A stretch of DNA of 64,000 bases. It comes from Ascidiaceihabitans donghaensis (lineage in GTDB: Bacteria > Pseudomonadota > Alphaproteobacteria > Rhodobacterales > Rhodobacteraceae). The stretch is from assembly GCF_900302465.1 (NCBI RefSeq), contig NZ_OMOR01000001.1, positions 1,054,001-1,118,000 of the forward strand. Direction: 5' to 3'. Under the pieces are notes generated by a model. That model saw only the letters and a program-made list of their open reading frames with translations, did not search any database and had not been told where the DNA came from. This document shows, piece after piece, positions 1 through 8,600 of this stretch. Position 1 is the stretch's first letter, and each line of letters starts with the position of its first letter. The translations under genes were made by a program, and so were the position numbers.

Positions 1-960
1 ACCGACGGTTTCGAAGAACTGTCCGGCGCACTTGTGAAAATTCAGGTCAAAGGGACTCTCAAACCGATTTTTAAGAACCGCGGCTATTATATTCGGCTGA
101 AGACCGATTATTTGAAATACGCTAACCAGTTTAGAGTTCCGGTACTCCTTCTCTTGGTGAACGTCCGAAGTAAAGAAATACACTATTTATGGCTGCAAGA
201 GTATCTAATTGGCAGGGAAGATATTTTGTATGGGGCCAAAAGCGTTCTGGTCAAGGTTCCAGAAGAAAACGTGTTGAACCACTCGTTCGGTCATCAGTTA
301 CCTGAGATAGCGCTGGGCGTGACCAGTGGGTCTCAGTTGATGGCAGTCCAGAAGCTATTTGAAGTGTTTTCATCAAAGTATGATCGAAAGGCATTGGAGC
401 TGGCTTCAGGCCTCCTTGAACATCTCGGTGAAGGGGGGCACGTTTCAATATTCAATGGGACCATAGACAAGCTGATCAAACGAGGGCCGCACTTATCTCG
501 AGTAGGCTCACAAGAATTCGGGAAAATCCTAGTCGACCTAACCCGTCGCTTTGGAGACAAGCTGAGCGCTGAACAGGTTCTTAAGATGGTTGTCAGGGGC
601 GATACATACTCTTGGGCAGGTCTAGATGGCCTACTGGGTCTATATGATGGGTTTCCTGATCACGCAAAAGCACTGAACCTCGCGCGTCGCTTCGATGAAA
701 TCGAATTGTATGAATTGAGTTGGTATTGCCGTTTTCGCGAAGCGCATGCCCAACTGGCCTCGATGAGTATCTGGGGGCAAATTTCCAAACTTGAAACAGC
801 GTTTCCAACTGGGTCTGGTGTACTATTCATTCCTGATGAAGCACGCGATTATTGCTACTCAAAATGGCCAAACCGTGCCGACATGATTTATCTACAATCG
901 CTTCATTTCAAAGAGCCTTCGGCCCAACATATGGACGAGGGGTCGGATGGTGAAAATTGA
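1..960 (+). CDS. DUF4365-like protein, 5' end outside window
   Basis: The frame is open from base 1, so the true start lies left of the window; a GTG at 34 is only the first start-like codon seen. The visible N-terminus has an aspartate in TDGFEEL followed by VKIQVKG, the D...(Q/E)xK layout of the DUF4365 / PD-(D/E)XK nuclease-like domain. That domain family is common in defence islands and hypothetical proteins. The remaining 230 or so residues match nothing I recognise. The gene ends 155 bp before the first att repeat, so it is probably the last cargo gene of a further island on the left. A role in restriction or defence is inference only. Confidence 0.6.
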   Translation, partial: TDGFEELSGALVKIQVKGTLKPIFKNRGYYIRLKTDYLKYANQFRVPVLLLLVNVRSKEIHYLWLQEYLIGREDILYGAKSVLVKVPEENVLNHSFGHQLPEIALGVTSGSQLMAVQKLFEVFSSKYDRKALELASGLLEHLGEGGHVSIFNGTIDKLIKRGPHLSRVGSQEFGKILVDLTRRFGDKLSAEQVLKMVVRGDTYSWAGLDGLLGLYDGFPDHAKALNLARRFDEIELYELSWYCRFREAHAQLASMSIWGQISKLETAFPTGSGVLFIPDEARDYCYSKWPNRADMIYLQSLHFKEPSAQHMDEGSDGEN

Positions 961-1404
961 ATGCTGGGTGCCGGTGGGGTGCCAAAATACTTGGGCTGGC
1001 TTGGAAACAATTGGCTAGCCCTGAGACGGCCTGCGATCTCTAAGAAATTGATCCCATTGAAGGATTGCGGCGGCCTAAGGCAGCTTGCGAGGGTTTGAAT
1101 GGAAACCTAGGAAAATTGAAAATCCTCGTGTCGGTGGTTCGATTCCGCCCCTGGGCACCATTTAAACTCAATGAAAACATTTGGTTATGGCGTGTATCAT
1201 TGATACCGACAACCTAGTGTTTTGTTCTTGGGTATCTCTGGGGTAGCATTTTGTATTCATCGCTTACGACAGATTGCGAGGAATGAACAATCGCTGGGCA
1301 CTAAGTTTGGGCTTGCCTATAGGCGACATACTTCAAGTGAAGCGTTCCCAATCAACCTATGCCGCAGATTGCTTTGGTCTTGTATCCTTCGGCTTCTTTG
1401 GTGA
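961..1404. other. non-coding junction between element A and element B
   Basis: This stretch holds the first tRNA-Phe-derived att repeat (1115-1165) and no convincing gene. A 60-codon open frame at 1222-1404 has no ribosome binding site and no protein-like composition. The sequence just upstream of the repeat does not fold as the 5' half of a tRNA. Confidence 0.6.
1115..1165 (+). repeat. att site 1: 3' fragment of tRNA-Phe, junction of elements A and B
   Basis: A 51-bp direct repeat with copies at 16398 and 26454. It runs from the anticodon loop (TTGAAAA, anticodon GAA) through the variable loop and T arm (GGTTCGATTCC) to GGGCACCA and then TTTAA. This copy has one mismatch against the other two (T at 1152 in the acceptor stem instead of C). 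The preceding bases do not complete a tRNA, so this is a fragment left by site-specific integration into tRNA-Phe and not a functional tRNA. Confidence 0.85.
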
Positions 1405-1494
1405 ATGTTGGCGAAACCACAAGTCTACCTAAGGGATGAAGATCTAAGCATCTTACGGGACCTTGTGCGCAATGAACTGAGGGGCGGTTTTTGA
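1405..1494 (+). CDS. possible 29-residue leader ORF overlapping hsdR
   Basis: An ATG at 1405 opens 29 codons whose stop TGA (1492-1494) overlaps the TTG start of hsdR in a TTGA junction. The product has an acidic amphipathic stretch (VYLRDEDLSILRDLVRNEL) that looks protein-like. It lies between the att repeat and the restriction operon, and its stop-start overlap could couple translation of hsdR to it. I do not recognise a family, and at this length chance is possible. A truncated remnant of a small antitoxin or regulator is an alternative. Confidence 0.3.
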   Translation: MLAKPQVYLRDEDLSILRDLVRNELRGGF

Positions 1495-4487
1495 CAAAAT
1501 TCAATGAAGACTCGCGGGTTAAAATCCCTGCAATCCTTCACCTCGTGAGGTTAGGTTATTCGTACTTGTCCCTTAAAAAATCCCAGTGGGACCCTGATAC
1601 GAATATTTTTCCGGAGGTGTTTGTATCCGCACTCAAGCGGATTAACCCAACAGCAGATGAAAGCGAGCTATTGCGCTTAAAAGACGAGGTGTCTTTGCTG
1701 CTTGAAAACGAAGACTTGGGGAAAGCTTTTTACGAACGATTGATTGAAAAATCCGGTTTGCGGCTTATTGATTTCGAGGACTTCTCTCGAAATACGTTCA
1801 ACGTTGTAACTGAACTCCCTTGTCAAAACAAAGACGAAGAGTTTAGGCCGGACATTACAATTCTAATAAATGGAATGCCTTTAGCCTTTATCGAGGTCAA
1901 AAAGCCAAACAACAAAGAGGGAGTTCTTGCGGAGCGCAAGAGGATCAAGACGCGGTTCCAAAACTCGAAATTCAGAAAGTTTGTGAATATCACGCAGTTA
2001 ATGATTTTCTCGAATAACATGGAATATGATGACGGGTCACCAGAACCGATTGAAGGGGCCTTTTACGCAACAACCTCTTATTCCGACCCGGTGTTTAATT
2101 ACTTTAGAGATGAAGAAGACCTAAGTCGCACGGTTCAGCTGTTGCCTGCCGGCAATGCACAGGAAGATGAAGTCTTAAAAGACAACAATCTGGCAGTGAT
2201 AAAGCACAGCCCTGAATTCGTGACCAACAAGGCTTCGACAACACCAACAAATCGGATTTGTACTTCGATATTTGAACATGGTCGTATCGAGTTCTTGCTG
2301 CGCTATGCTCTAGCGTACGTCGATGAAGACGACGGGCTGCAAAAGCACGTTATGCGTTATCCTCAGGTGTTTGCGACTAAGGCAATCGAAAAAGCGATAG
2401 ATGGCGGCACTAAAAAAGGGATCATCTGGCATACTCAAGGCAGCGGTAAGACGGCTCTAGCCTATTTCAACGTCAGACATCTGACCGACTATTTCGCCCA
2501 GAAGGCTGTTGTACCAAAATTCTACTTCATCGTTGATCGGCTTGACCTACTAATTCAGGCACAACGAGAATTCCAAGCACGTGGTCTCACTGTTCGTACA
2601 ATCAATTCTCGGAGTGATTTTGCAACGGACATCAAATCCAACAAAGCAATCCACAACGACCAAGGTTTGCCCGAGATCACTGTCGTAAACATTCAAAAAT
2701 TTCAGGACGACCCGGAGGTCGGCAAGGCCTCCGACTACGATCTTAGCGTCCAACGCGTGTTCTTTTTGGACGAGGTGCATCGTAGCTATAATCCGAAGGG
2801 TAGCTTCCTCGCCAACCTTACCCTTGCTGATCCAAATGCAATTAAGCTGGGCCTGACTGGAACTCCCCTACTGGGCAATGACTATGACTCAAAATCGATT
2901 TTTGGGGATTATATTCACAAATACTATTACAATGCGTCCATCGCAGATGGGTACACTCTGCGACTTATACGCGAAGAGATCTCCTCCAATTACAAGCTTG
3001 TGATGCAACAGGCGCTAGACGAAGTTGAAGTTGCTGTTGGCACTATAGACAAGAAAGCAATCTACGCTCACGAACAGTTTGTAGAGCCGATGCTAGCCTA
3101 TATTATCGATGACCTTCGGCGTAGTCGCATCGCGTTCGGCGTTCCATCAATCGGAGCCATGGTCATTTGCGACAGTTCCGATCAAGCCAAGCAGATGGAA
3201 GTTGAATTTCAAAGCACCTTTGCCACGAACGAATTTACCTCCGCATTGATCTTGCATGATGTTGGAAACAAGGAAAGTCGAAAGAACCAGGTCGAAGAAT
3301 TTAAGGCGGGCAAGATAGACATACTATTCGTCTATAACATGCTCCTGACAGGTTTTGACGCGAAGCGGCTAAAGAAACTCTATCTGGGGCGTGTCATCAA
3401 ACGACACAACCTTCTGCAAGCGCTAACACGTGTGAACCGCACCTATAAAGATATGCGCTACGGCTTCGTAGTTGATTTTGCGGATATTAGGAAAGAATTT
3501 GACGCAACCAACAAGGCATACTTTGACGAGCTAAAGGCTGAGCTTGGCGATGAAATGGAGAAGTATTCTGACCTGTTCAAGTCCCGTGATGAGATTGAGC
3601 AGGAAATCGAAGACATAAAGGATCAGCTATTCCGCTTCGACCTTGCAAACGCAGAGGTATTTTCCCAACAGATCAGCGAAATTCAAGACCGAAAGCAGGT
3701 TCAGCAAATCAAGCAAACCCTTGATAATGCTAAGAGCCTGTACAACCTGATCCGATTGTTAGGTCATTTTGACGTCTTGGAACAGTTGGATTTCAAGAAA
3801 ATCAGCGTGCTGTACCGCGAGGTGTCAAACCACCTCGATCTACTGAACCTAAAAGAGAATGTTGAAAACAGCGATGCGTCAACGAACCTACTGAACTCGG
3901 CATTGGAGGATGTTGTTTTCATGTTTTCCAAGATTGGCGAAGAAGAACTTGTTCTAGCCGATGAGCTGAAGGACACCCTCAGGAAAACGCGCGAGGCCTT
4001 GGCAGGCAACTATGACCAAAAAGACCCCGAGTTTGTATCCTTGCGGGATGAGCTAGAGCGCCTCTTCAAACAGAAGAAGCTCAGCGAAGTCGATCAAGAG
4101 ACGATGAACGCCAACATCGGTAGTTTGAATAAGATCCATGGCCGCATCAAAGAACTCAATAGGCAAAACGAGCAGTTGCGGGCTAAGTACGGCAACGACA
4201 AGAAATACGTTCGCGTTCATAAACGGCTGCTTGAACATGGCGGCGTATCAGAGTCGGAAAGACGTATCTTCGACGCGTTGGAAGGCGTCAAGGCCAAAGC
4301 GGACATCGTCGTGCTAGAAAACTCGCAGGTCGTAAGAAATGAGACCTTCTTTGAACAAACGATGATGCCTTCGGTCATCGAAGAGTTTAGAAGCAAGCAA
4401 AAGATCAAGATCAACCCAGATGTGTCTCGCTTTATCAACGGCTTGGTAACTCGGGAGTACTTGGAAGAATTCAAGGCAGGCGCTTAA
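1491..4487 (+). CDS. hsdR: type I restriction enzyme R subunit (HsdR)
   Basis: Motor and nuclease subunit of a type I restriction-modification complex; it translocates DNA with ATP and cuts unmodified DNA away from the recognition site. The N-terminal nuclease domain shows D121 and the E135-V-K137 motif in ...LAFIEVKKP. The helicase core follows: Walker A TQGSGKT (about 315-321), DEVH (about 427), TGTP (about 457) and motif VI LTRVNRTY (about 645-652), then a long helical C-terminus. At 998 residues it has normal length and appears intact. The start is a TTG preceded by GAGGGG. Stop and hsdM start are 3 bp apart, so hsdRMS form one operon on element B. Confidence 0.95.
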   Translation: MTKFNEDSRVKIPAILHLVRLGYSYLSLKKSQWDPDTNIFPEVFVSALKRINPTADESELLRLKDEVSLLLENEDLGKAFYERLIEKSGLRLIDFEDFSRNTFNVVTELPCQNKDEEFRPDITILINGMPLAFIEVKKPNNKEGVLAERKRIKTRFQNSKFRKFVNITQLMIFSNNMEYDDGSPEPIEGAFYATTSYSDPVFNYFRDEEDLSRTVQLLPAGNAQEDEVLKDNNLAVIKHSPEFVTNKASTTPTNRICTSIFEHGRIEFLLRYALAYVDEDDGLQKHVMRYPQVFATKAIEKAIDGGTKKGIIWHTQGSGKTALAYFNVRHLTDYFAQKAVVPKFYFIVDRLDLLIQAQREFQARGLTVRTINSRSDFATDIKSNKAIHNDQGLPEITVVNIQKFQDDPEVGKASDYDLSVQRVFFLDEVHRSYNPKGSFLANLTLADPNAIKLGLTGTPLLGNDYDSKSIFGDYIHKYYYNASIADGYTLRLIREEISSNYKLVMQQALDEVEVAVGTIDKKAIYAHEQFVEPMLAYIIDDLRRSRIAFGVPSIGAMVICDSSDQAKQMEVEFQSTFATNEFTSALILHDVGNKESRKNQVEEFKAGKIDILFVYNMLLTGFDAKRLKKLYLGRVIKRHNLLQALTRVNRTYKDMRYGFVVDFADIRKEFDATNKAYFDELKAELGDEMEKYSDLFKSRDEIEQEIEDIKDQLFRFDLANAEVFSQQISEIQDRKQVQQIKQTLDNAKSLYNLIRLLGHFDVLEQLDFKKISVLYREVSNHLDLLNLKENVENSDASTNLLNSALEDVVFMFSKIGEEELVLADELKDTLRKTREALAGNYDQKDPEFVSLRDELERLFKQKKLSEVDQETMNANIGSLNKIHGRIKELNRQNEQLRAKYGNDKKYVRVHKRLLEHGGVSESERRIFDALEGVKAKADIVVLENSQVVRNETFFEQTMMPSVIEEFRSKQKIKINPDVSRFINGLVTREYLEEFKAGA

Positions 4488-4490
4488 CAG

Positions 4491-6125
4491 ATGGCAACCC
4501 AAGACTTCGAACGTAAGACCAAAGAGATGATCGACGGCCTCAAGGCTGTCTGCGCCTCCTACGGGTTGGGAAACGATGGCAATGAGTTCAAGATCATCAC
4601 ACAGGTGTTCCTCTACAAATTCCTGAATGACAAGTTCGCCTATGAGGTCAAAAAGCTAGACGACAAGATCGCCTCAGCCGAGAACTGGGAAGCCGCAATC
4701 AACGACATGGACGCCGACGACTTCGAAATGTTGCTCCTGCAACTGCCTGCTGGAACTGCGCGTCTGCAAAGTCACCACTTCATCGCCAATCTTTTTGAGA
4801 ACCAGAACGACGCGGATTTCGCGAAAACTTTTGACGATACGTTGTTTGATATCGCGGTTCAGAACAACGACATCTTTGCGGTGAAGTCAGACTCTGGCTC
4901 AAAAATGGCAATGTTTGATCGCATCAGCGTATATATTTCAGATGAGTCTAAGCGTGACGACTTTTGCCGCGCCATCATCAACAAGATCGTTGAATTTAGC
5001 TTCGAGCACATCTTCACTCAGAAATTCGACTTCTACGCGACCATCTTTGAATACCTGATCTCTGACTACAACAAGGACAGTGGTGGCAAGTATGCAGAAT
5101 ACTACACGCCCCATGCCGTAGCAAAAATCATGGCCGAAATCCTTGTCCCGCAGGATCAGCAAGGTCAGGTGCGTGATGTCACCTGCTATGACCCCTCTGC
5201 GGGCTCTGGGACGCTGTTGATGAACCTTGCTCACGCAATTGGTGAGAACCGATGCAGCATCTATTCACAGGATATTTCTCAGAAGTCATCAAGCCTGCTG
5301 CGCCTGAACCTGATCCTGAACAACCTTGTTCACTCCATTCAAAACGTGGTGCAGGGAAACACGATCCTGAACCCCGCACATAAGGATGGGGACGCATCAA
5401 AGCGTTTCGATTACATCGTGTCGAACCCACCATTCAAAATGGATTTCAGTGACTTTCGGGATCGCTTGGACACCAAGGCCAACAACGAACGGTTCTTCGC
5501 AGGCATCCCCAAAATCGCAGCCAAGAAGAAGGAGAGCATGGCCATCTACCAGCTTTTCTTGCAGCACATCATCCACTCTCTCAGCCCAAATGGTAAGGCC
5601 GCAATGGTCGTTCCCACAGGGTTCCTGACCGCGCAATCGGGCATTGACAAGAAGATCCGGCAGAAACTCGTGGATGAGCACATGTTGGCTGGTGTCGTCT
5701 CCATGCCCAGCAACATTTTCGCGACGACCGGAACGAACGTCTCCATTATCTTCATTGATCGCGATGCAGGTGAACAGGCAATCCTCATTGATGCCTCCAA
5801 GCTGGGAACAACTGTCAAGGAAGGCAAGAACCAAAAGACCGTTCTTAGCTCGACGGAAGAACTGACGATAATCAACACGTTCAACCAATCCGAAACGGTT
5901 GATGACCTATCCGTCGCTGTCGCCTCAAAAGACATCCAAGAAAAGAACTACTCGTTCAGCGCAGGTCAGTATTTCGAACTTAAGATTGAATACATCGACA
6001 TAACTGAGGACGATTTCACCTTCAAATTGGGCGAGCATAAGTCGCGAATTTCCGACCTCAGCAGTGATGCGCAGGACATTCAGGAACAAATCGACTTTGG
6101 TTTGGCGAGGCTCAATCTTGACTAA
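4491..6125 (+). CDS. hsdM: type I restriction-modification methyltransferase (HsdM)
   Basis: N6-adenine methyltransferase subunit that protects the host sites and forms the M2S1 core of the type I complex. An N-terminal helical HsdM domain (about 1-150) precedes the methyltransferase fold. The SAM-binding motif I is DPSAGSGT near residue 234 and the catalytic motif IV is NPPF near residue 312. Length (544 residues) is typical and no break is seen. It follows hsdR by 3 bp and its last codons overlap the TTG start of hsdS by 8 bp, so translation is probably coupled. Confidence 0.95.
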   Translation: MATQDFERKTKEMIDGLKAVCASYGLGNDGNEFKIITQVFLYKFLNDKFAYEVKKLDDKIASAENWEAAINDMDADDFEMLLLQLPAGTARLQSHHFIANLFENQNDADFAKTFDDTLFDIAVQNNDIFAVKSDSGSKMAMFDRISVYISDESKRDDFCRAIINKIVEFSFEHIFTQKFDFYATIFEYLISDYNKDSGGKYAEYYTPHAVAKIMAEILVPQDQQGQVRDVTCYDPSAGSGTLLMNLAHAIGENRCSIYSQDISQKSSSLLRLNLILNNLVHSIQNVVQGNTILNPAHKDGDASKRFDYIVSNPPFKMDFSDFRDRLDTKANNERFFAGIPKIAAKKKESMAIYQLFLQHIIHSLSPNGKAAMVVPTGFLTAQSGIDKKIRQKLVDEHMLAGVVSMPSNIFATTGTNVSIIFIDRDAGEQAILIDASKLGTTVKEGKNQKTVLSSTEELTIINTFNQSETVDDLSVAVASKDIQEKNYSFSAGQYFELKIEYIDITEDDFTFKLGEHKSRISDLSSDAQDIQEQIDFGLARLNLD

Positions 6126-7401
6126 AATAACCAAGCACAAGTTATCAGATCTCTACACGCTGGCATCTGGGATATCGTCGAGCAAGGATCAAGCAGGGCA
6201 CGGTCAGCCCTTTTTGTCCTTCTCCACAGCGTTTAACAACGTTTTCCTGCCTGACACGTTGCCGGATTTAATGGCGAGTAATGCAAAGGAGCAGGAAACG
6301 CACTCCATTAGGAGCGGTGATGTGTTCTTAACAAGGACCAGTGAGGTTGTGGACGAACTTGCTTATTCTTCCGTGGCAGTAAAAGACTATCCATTGGCCA
6401 CTTTTAGCGGCTTCCTGAAACGCCTCCGTCCCAAGGAAAGCGGTAAAGTCTACCCAAAATACATGGCGCTCTACTTACGTGGTCAGCTGTTTCGTAAGGC
6501 AATGGACAACAACGCCGTAATGACACTGCGAGCGAGCTTCAATGAGGCCATCTTCTCGTACTTGGATGTCTGGTTGCCCGACTATGAAAAACAGGTCGAA
6601 ATCGGTGACTTTCTCTTCGCGATTGAGGAGAAAATCAAGGTAAACAACAAGATCAACGCCGAGCTCGAGGCGATGGCGAAGCTGATCTATGACTACTGGT
6701 TTGTTCAATTCGACTTCCCTAATGAGAACGGCAAGCCATACAAGTCATCTGGGGGAAAGATGGTCTACAACGAAACTCTTAAGCGTGATTTGCCTGAGGG
6801 GTGGGAATTGGTTGCGCTAGAGAAATATACGACCTTGCAGCGGGGAATTACTTATTCGGGTGCAGATACAGCACTGGGGGCAAGCTCAAGTAGTTTCGGA
6901 GTTCTTAGAGCTACAAACATTTCAAGTGAAACAATTGATCAAGAAAATCTCATCTACATTCAAAATGAAAGGCACCCCGACCCACCCCAAATAAAAAAGT
7001 TCGATATCTTGTTGGTAATGTCGAGCGGCAGCACAGAACATGTTGGGAAAAAGGCGATGTATTACTTTAACGAGCCATTATCGTATGGGGCGTTCTGTTC
7101 GAAAATTTCTCCCAGTGGCAGCCACCGTTTCTATGTTCATCAGTTTTTGAGAAGCCAATACTTCAAGTCCTATATTAAAAATCAGTGCTTAGGCACTAAT
7201 ATCAACAATCTGAACAATGGTCACATTAACAGTTGCCCACTAATAGACCCAAACAAAAATATTTTGGAGAGATATGAAGCACTTGCATCACCCATCTATC
7301 AAAAAATATCCATTAACCACACTGAAAACCAAGTGATTGCGGAAATGCGTGATTGGCTTCTTCCAATGTTGATGAATGGCCAAGTAGACTTAGGTAATTG
7401 A
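6118..7401 (+). CDS. hsdS: type I restriction specificity subunit (HsdS)
   Basis: DNA recognition subunit that sets the bipartite target of the HsdRMS complex. Two variable target recognition domains (about residues 1-150 and 235-390) are separated and closed by conserved helical regions: the central one contains EKIKVNNKINAELEAMAK and LIYDYWFVQFDFP, and the C-terminal one contains NQVIAEMRDWLLPMLMNG. The chosen start is TTG at 6118, which overlaps the hsdM stop (TTGACTAA) and begins the protein right at the first recognition domain; an ATG at 6064 is in frame but lies deep in hsdM. The gene is full length. The target cannot be read from sequence alone. Confidence 0.9.
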   Translation: MTKITKHKLSDLYTLASGISSSKDQAGHGQPFLSFSTAFNNVFLPDTLPDLMASNAKEQETHSIRSGDVFLTRTSEVVDELAYSSVAVKDYPLATFSGFLKRLRPKESGKVYPKYMALYLRGQLFRKAMDNNAVMTLRASFNEAIFSYLDVWLPDYEKQVEIGDFLFAIEEKIKVNNKINAELEAMAKLIYDYWFVQFDFPNENGKPYKSSGGKMVYNETLKRDLPEGWELVALEKYTTLQRGITYSGADTALGASSSSFGVLRATNISSETIDQENLIYIQNERHPDPPQIKKFDILLVMSSGSTEHVGKKAMYYFNEPLSYGAFCSKISPSGSHRFYVHQFLRSQYFKSYIKNQCLGTNINNLNNGHINSCPLIDPNKNILERYEALASPIYQKISINHTENQVIAEMRDWLLPMLMNGQVDLGN

Positions 7402-7491
7402 GTTCCTCACTTTTGCCTGGTGAGAAGCACGTGCATGGCGCGAGTTATTGGTTGAGCATTTACCACCTTTCTCTAGGCGCCGGTTTACGTG

Positions 7492-7692
7492 CTAGGTAGA
7501 CAGGATGCGTCTAGCCTCACTTTCGGCTTTTGAGCCTTTGACCCATTGCCACGGGGCACGTGGTTTTCGGGTCTTGGCAAGTTCAGGGTTTGCCTTCGGG
7601 TCACTCACCGCAGCGCGTAGCTTTTCGCGGGCCTCGCGCGGGTCGATCTTGAGTTCTTCGCATAGGGCTTTCAGCGTGATAATGTCGGGCAT
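7492..7692 (-). CDS. small basic helical protein of unknown function
   Basis: A 66-residue product with an N-terminal helix-turn-helix-like stretch (LKALCEELKIDPREAREKLR) and a basic middle followed by PWQWVKGSKAE. The minus-strand start ATG is preceded by TTAGGAG at good spacing, which favours this strand over the overlapping plus-strand frame. Similar short proteins with a CEEL-DP-AR-LR pattern occur as hypothetical proteins in alphaproteobacteria; DNA binding is inference. It is convergent with hsdS. Confidence 0.65.
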   Translation of the reverse strand: MPDIITLKALCEELKIDPREAREKLRAAVSDPKANPELAKTRKPRAPWQWVKGSKAESEARRILST

Positions 7693-7985
7693 GTCGATCT
7701 CCTAAGTTTCTGATGCAGATCGATAAGACGAGGTCGGCTCGCATGTCAGGGACAACCCCAAACAAATCCCTAGAGCGTACGGCGTTAAGCGCGCGTGGCC
7801 GCGTTACATAGAGCCAGAGGGCCTCGTGGCCGTGACGAACGACGTGTTGCGACGAAAGCGCCGTTGACGTCAGTGCTGGCCCCTGTGCGCTGCGCAGACG
7901 CCCAATGATCTAGGATTTACCCTGACGTCCATCACTGCTCGATCTTATTGCGCTGTTGCAACCGCAACCAGCAAAGGAGACCACA
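7693..7985. other. intergenic region without recognised gene
   Basis: About 290 bp between two divergently placed small genes. It presumably holds the promoters of both, but no clear -35/-10 pair, operator or RNA structure stands out. No protein-like frame is present. Confidence 0.4.
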
Positions 7986-8216
7986 ATGGTCATTCGGGCA
8001 ACTTGGAAATTCAACGGACAGCAAAAGGTCATACTCGGAAACTGGCACAGGCTGTGGTGTCTGCTGTTTGGTCCGCTGTATTACCTGTTCAAAGGTATGT
8101 TCCTGTGGTCGATCTTGTCACTGATCACAGCCAACGGCCTGTGGATTGGCTTCCCGCTCTACAACCGCGCCATTGTCATGCGTCATTTCCACAAGAAGGG
8201 TTGGGTCCAAGAATGA
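7986..8216 (+). CDS. small two-helix membrane protein
   Basis: The product has 76 residues starting at the ATG at 7986, chosen because AAAGGAGA lies just upstream; an in-frame TTG at 7956 would add ten unlikely residues. A hydrophobic segment LWCLLFGPLYYLFKGMFLW is followed by a second, SILSLITANGLWIGFPLY, and a short basic C-terminus (RHFHKKGWV). The layout, with aromatic-rich helices before a FHKKGW end, resembles small DUF2628-type inner membrane proteins. Function is unknown. It stands alone between the restriction operon and the replication block. Confidence 0.65.
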   Translation: MVIRATWKFNGQQKVILGNWHRLWCLLFGPLYYLFKGMFLWSILSLITANGLWIGFPLYNRAIVMRHFHKKGWVQE

Positions 8217-8600
8217 CGGACAGAGCGTCCAACCAAGCAGATTGCTACCCGTGTGGAACCCGGAGCATCACTTCGAAGTACAGCGCGATTGCGGACCACC
8301 TGAAAAGGTTCAGCTATTTGGCTCCGGCTCACGCCCGACAGACTGATACATAGTCCTCGGGTCGGTTCGGGCGTTCTGCCTATCGCCTATGGCAGCGCTG
8401 TACCAATGTGACAAAAAGGGGGATGGGGAGGCGTTTTTTTTAACGGGCGCGCTCTGTAGGCAGATAAGCGGACATACTGACTTCCAAGGTTTTGGCTCCC
8501 CAGCCGCTTTGCGCAACAACGCTCACCAGCAGTAACTTCGATAACTCAATAACCTTGGACAGGTGCGTTAGTTATCAGGTTATCGAAGTTATCGCTGGCG
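8217..8600. other. non-coding region downstream of the replication ATPase gene
   Basis: No credible gene is seen here. The right part contains the inverted and direct GTTATC repeats described at 8533-8593. The left part contains a short T-rich run and nothing else I can name. Confidence 0.5.
8533..8593. repeat. GTTATC repeat cluster with 13-bp inverted repeat
   Basis: TAACTTCGATAAC at 8533-8545 is perfectly complementary to GTTATCGAAGTTA at 8579-8591. In addition GTTATC occurs three times in direct order at 8571, 8579 and 8588, about 8-9 bp apart. The cluster sits immediately 3' of the minus-strand RepA-type ATPase gene. It could be an iteron-like binding site or origin of the element, a terminator-like hairpin without a T tract, or a protein-binding site. 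Which of these holds cannot be told from sequence. Confidence 0.5.

Noticed and set aside
1115-1165. Functional tRNA-Phe gene
   Set aside because: Only the part from the anticodon loop to CCA is present; no acceptor 5' strand or D arm precedes any of the three copies.
1222-1404. 60-codon open frame between att site 1 and hsdR
   Set aside because: No ribosome site, odd composition, and no family resemblance; the 29-codon frame after it fits better.
8533-8591. Resemblance of TAACTTCGATAAC arms to loxP half-sites
   Set aside because: The arms share only part of the loxP sequence, the spacer is 33 bp instead of 8, and no Cre-like recombinase gene is near. Chance similarity is more likely.
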